Below are positions 5,870-6,317 of a DNA stretch of 6,317 nucleotides, one piece after another. The stretch's first letter is position 1. The number at the start of each line of letters is the position of its first letter. Position numbers and translations under genes: made by a program. This DNA is from Paenibacillaceae bacterium UBA6304 (GTDB lineage: Bacteria > Bacillota > Bacilli > Paenibacillales > Paenibacillaceae), in the NCBI GenBank assembly GCA_002439285.1, contig DJTQ01000280.1, positions 1-6,317 of the forward strand, given 5' to 3'. Under the pieces are notes generated by a model. That model ran no database searches. It was not told where the DNA came from and worked only from the letters and a program-made list of their open reading frames with translations.

Positions 5870-5889
5870 TTATAAACGCGCGTTTATAA
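5870..5889. promoter_or_regulatory. Perfect 20-bp palindrome, likely LacI-family operator
   Basis: TTATAAACGC (5870-5879) is followed directly by its exact reverse complement. The central CG step and A/T-rich arms are typical of LacI-family operators such as cre and the PurR box. It covers the expected transcription start of the regulator gene and ends 16 bp before the ATG, so binding should block transcription. Autoregulation is inferred from position. Confidence 0.8.
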
Positions 5890-5905
5890 GAAAGAGGGGA
5901 ACCTT

Positions 5906-6317
5906 ATGCGCAGCGAAGATATTGCCAAGTTGGCCGGGGTATCCCGCAGTACGGTATCTCGAGTCATCAACAATTATTCCAACGTTCCCGAAGCGACCCG
6001 GGCCAAGGTTCTGCAGGTTATCGAGCAGTACCAATACGAGCCCAACAGCTTTGCCAGAGCGCTGGCCGGCAAGCGGACCGATACGATCGGGCTGTTCGCC
6101 ATCAGTATGAACGAGAAGGAAAACGCGAGCCGCATTTACCAAAACAGCTACTTTGCCCCGATCGTCGATCTTGTCGTCGATACGGCGAATGCCCGCGGGT
6201 TTTATGTACTCATTCATACCGTTTACTCGCCCGGCGATTTTCAGAAGATCAAGCAGGCGTTCTTGCAAAAGCGGATTGACGGCGGCATTCTCGTAGGAAC
6301 ACAAAAGGATATCGAGC
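5906..6317 (+). CDS. LacI-family transcriptional regulator, 3' part missing
   Basis: Cytosolic repressor (or activator) that usually responds to a sugar or related metabolite. The first 137 residues are visible and run open to the window end; the family is about 330-340 long. Residues 2-23 are the helix-turn-helix (SEDIAKLAGVSRSTVSRVIN). The hinge helix is at 46-56 (PNSFARALAGK) with Leu53 at the place of the minor-groove Leu56 of LacI. Arg14-Ser15 and Arg19 sit where LacI has Tyr17-Gln18 and Arg22, so Arg14-Ser15 should set operator choice. The effector domain begins at TDTIGLFAIS (58-67), and KRIDGGILVG (122-131) is its usual next strand. GAGGGG lies 6 nt before the ATG. It has its own promoter and a palindromic operator. 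Its target operon is probably downstream and out of view, so the effector cannot be named. Confidence 0.93.
   Translation, partial: MRSEDIAKLAGVSRSTVSRVINNYSNVPEATRAKVLQVIEQYQYEPNSFARALAGKRTDTIGLFAISMNEKENASRIYQNSYFAPIVDLVVDTANARGFYVLIHTVYSPGDFQKIKQAFLQKRIDGGILVGTQKDIE

Noticed and set aside
5870..6304. A 144-codon minus-strand frame over the LacI-family gene
   Set aside because: The plus strand encodes an unmistakable helix-turn-helix and hinge; the antisense frame is a by-product of codon use and even runs into the operator.

Overview
The window looks like chromosomal DNA of a Bacillales bacterium, most probably Paenibacillus or a close relative. Three things point there: strong AGGAGG-type ribosome binding sites, sigma-A-like promoters and U-tailed terminators; a NlpC/P60 lipoprotein that carries a copper-amine-oxidase-N-like module, a combination common in Paenibacillus; and moderate G+C. 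This is inferred from protein style, not from a database match. No RNA gene, insertion sequence, phage gene or CRISPR array is visible.

Layout: (1) 1-776 (+), the 3' part of a DAHP synthase gene (shikimate pathway), cut by the window start. (2) 791-1882 (-), convergent with it, a 6-phosphogluconolactonase of the seven-bladed propeller type, starting at TTG behind a strong Shine-Dalgarno. A perfect 12-bp hairpin lies inside its last codons. (3) 2056-2421 (+), divergent from the lactonase, a 121-residue protein that is essentially a lone LytTR DNA-binding domain. A good promoter precedes it, with a cre-like site across the expected transcription start. (4) 2497-3489 (-), convergent with it, an aldose 1-epimerase (GalM family) that shares a bidirectional terminator with the LytTR gene and has its own promoter. 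(5) 3718-4620 (+), a secreted lipoprotein with a C-terminal NlpC/P60 peptidase, followed by a terminator. (6) 4823-5752 (+), a J-domain-like protein without HPD, with one membrane segment and an outer region resembling part of a solute-binding protein, followed by a strong terminator. (7) 5906-6317 (+), the N-terminal part of a LacI-family regulator, cut by the window end, with a perfect 20-bp palindromic operator over its predicted transcription start.

The genes are mostly separate transcription units rather than one operon; four terminators or hairpins and five candidate promoters separate them. A loose sugar theme runs through the window (lactonase, mutarotase, cre-like site, LacI regulator), but a shared pathway is only an inference. 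The most unusual item is the degenerate J-domain membrane protein. The best regulatory signals are the LacI-type palindrome and the cre-like site at the orphan LytTR gene. I found no clear evidence of a new multi-gene system.
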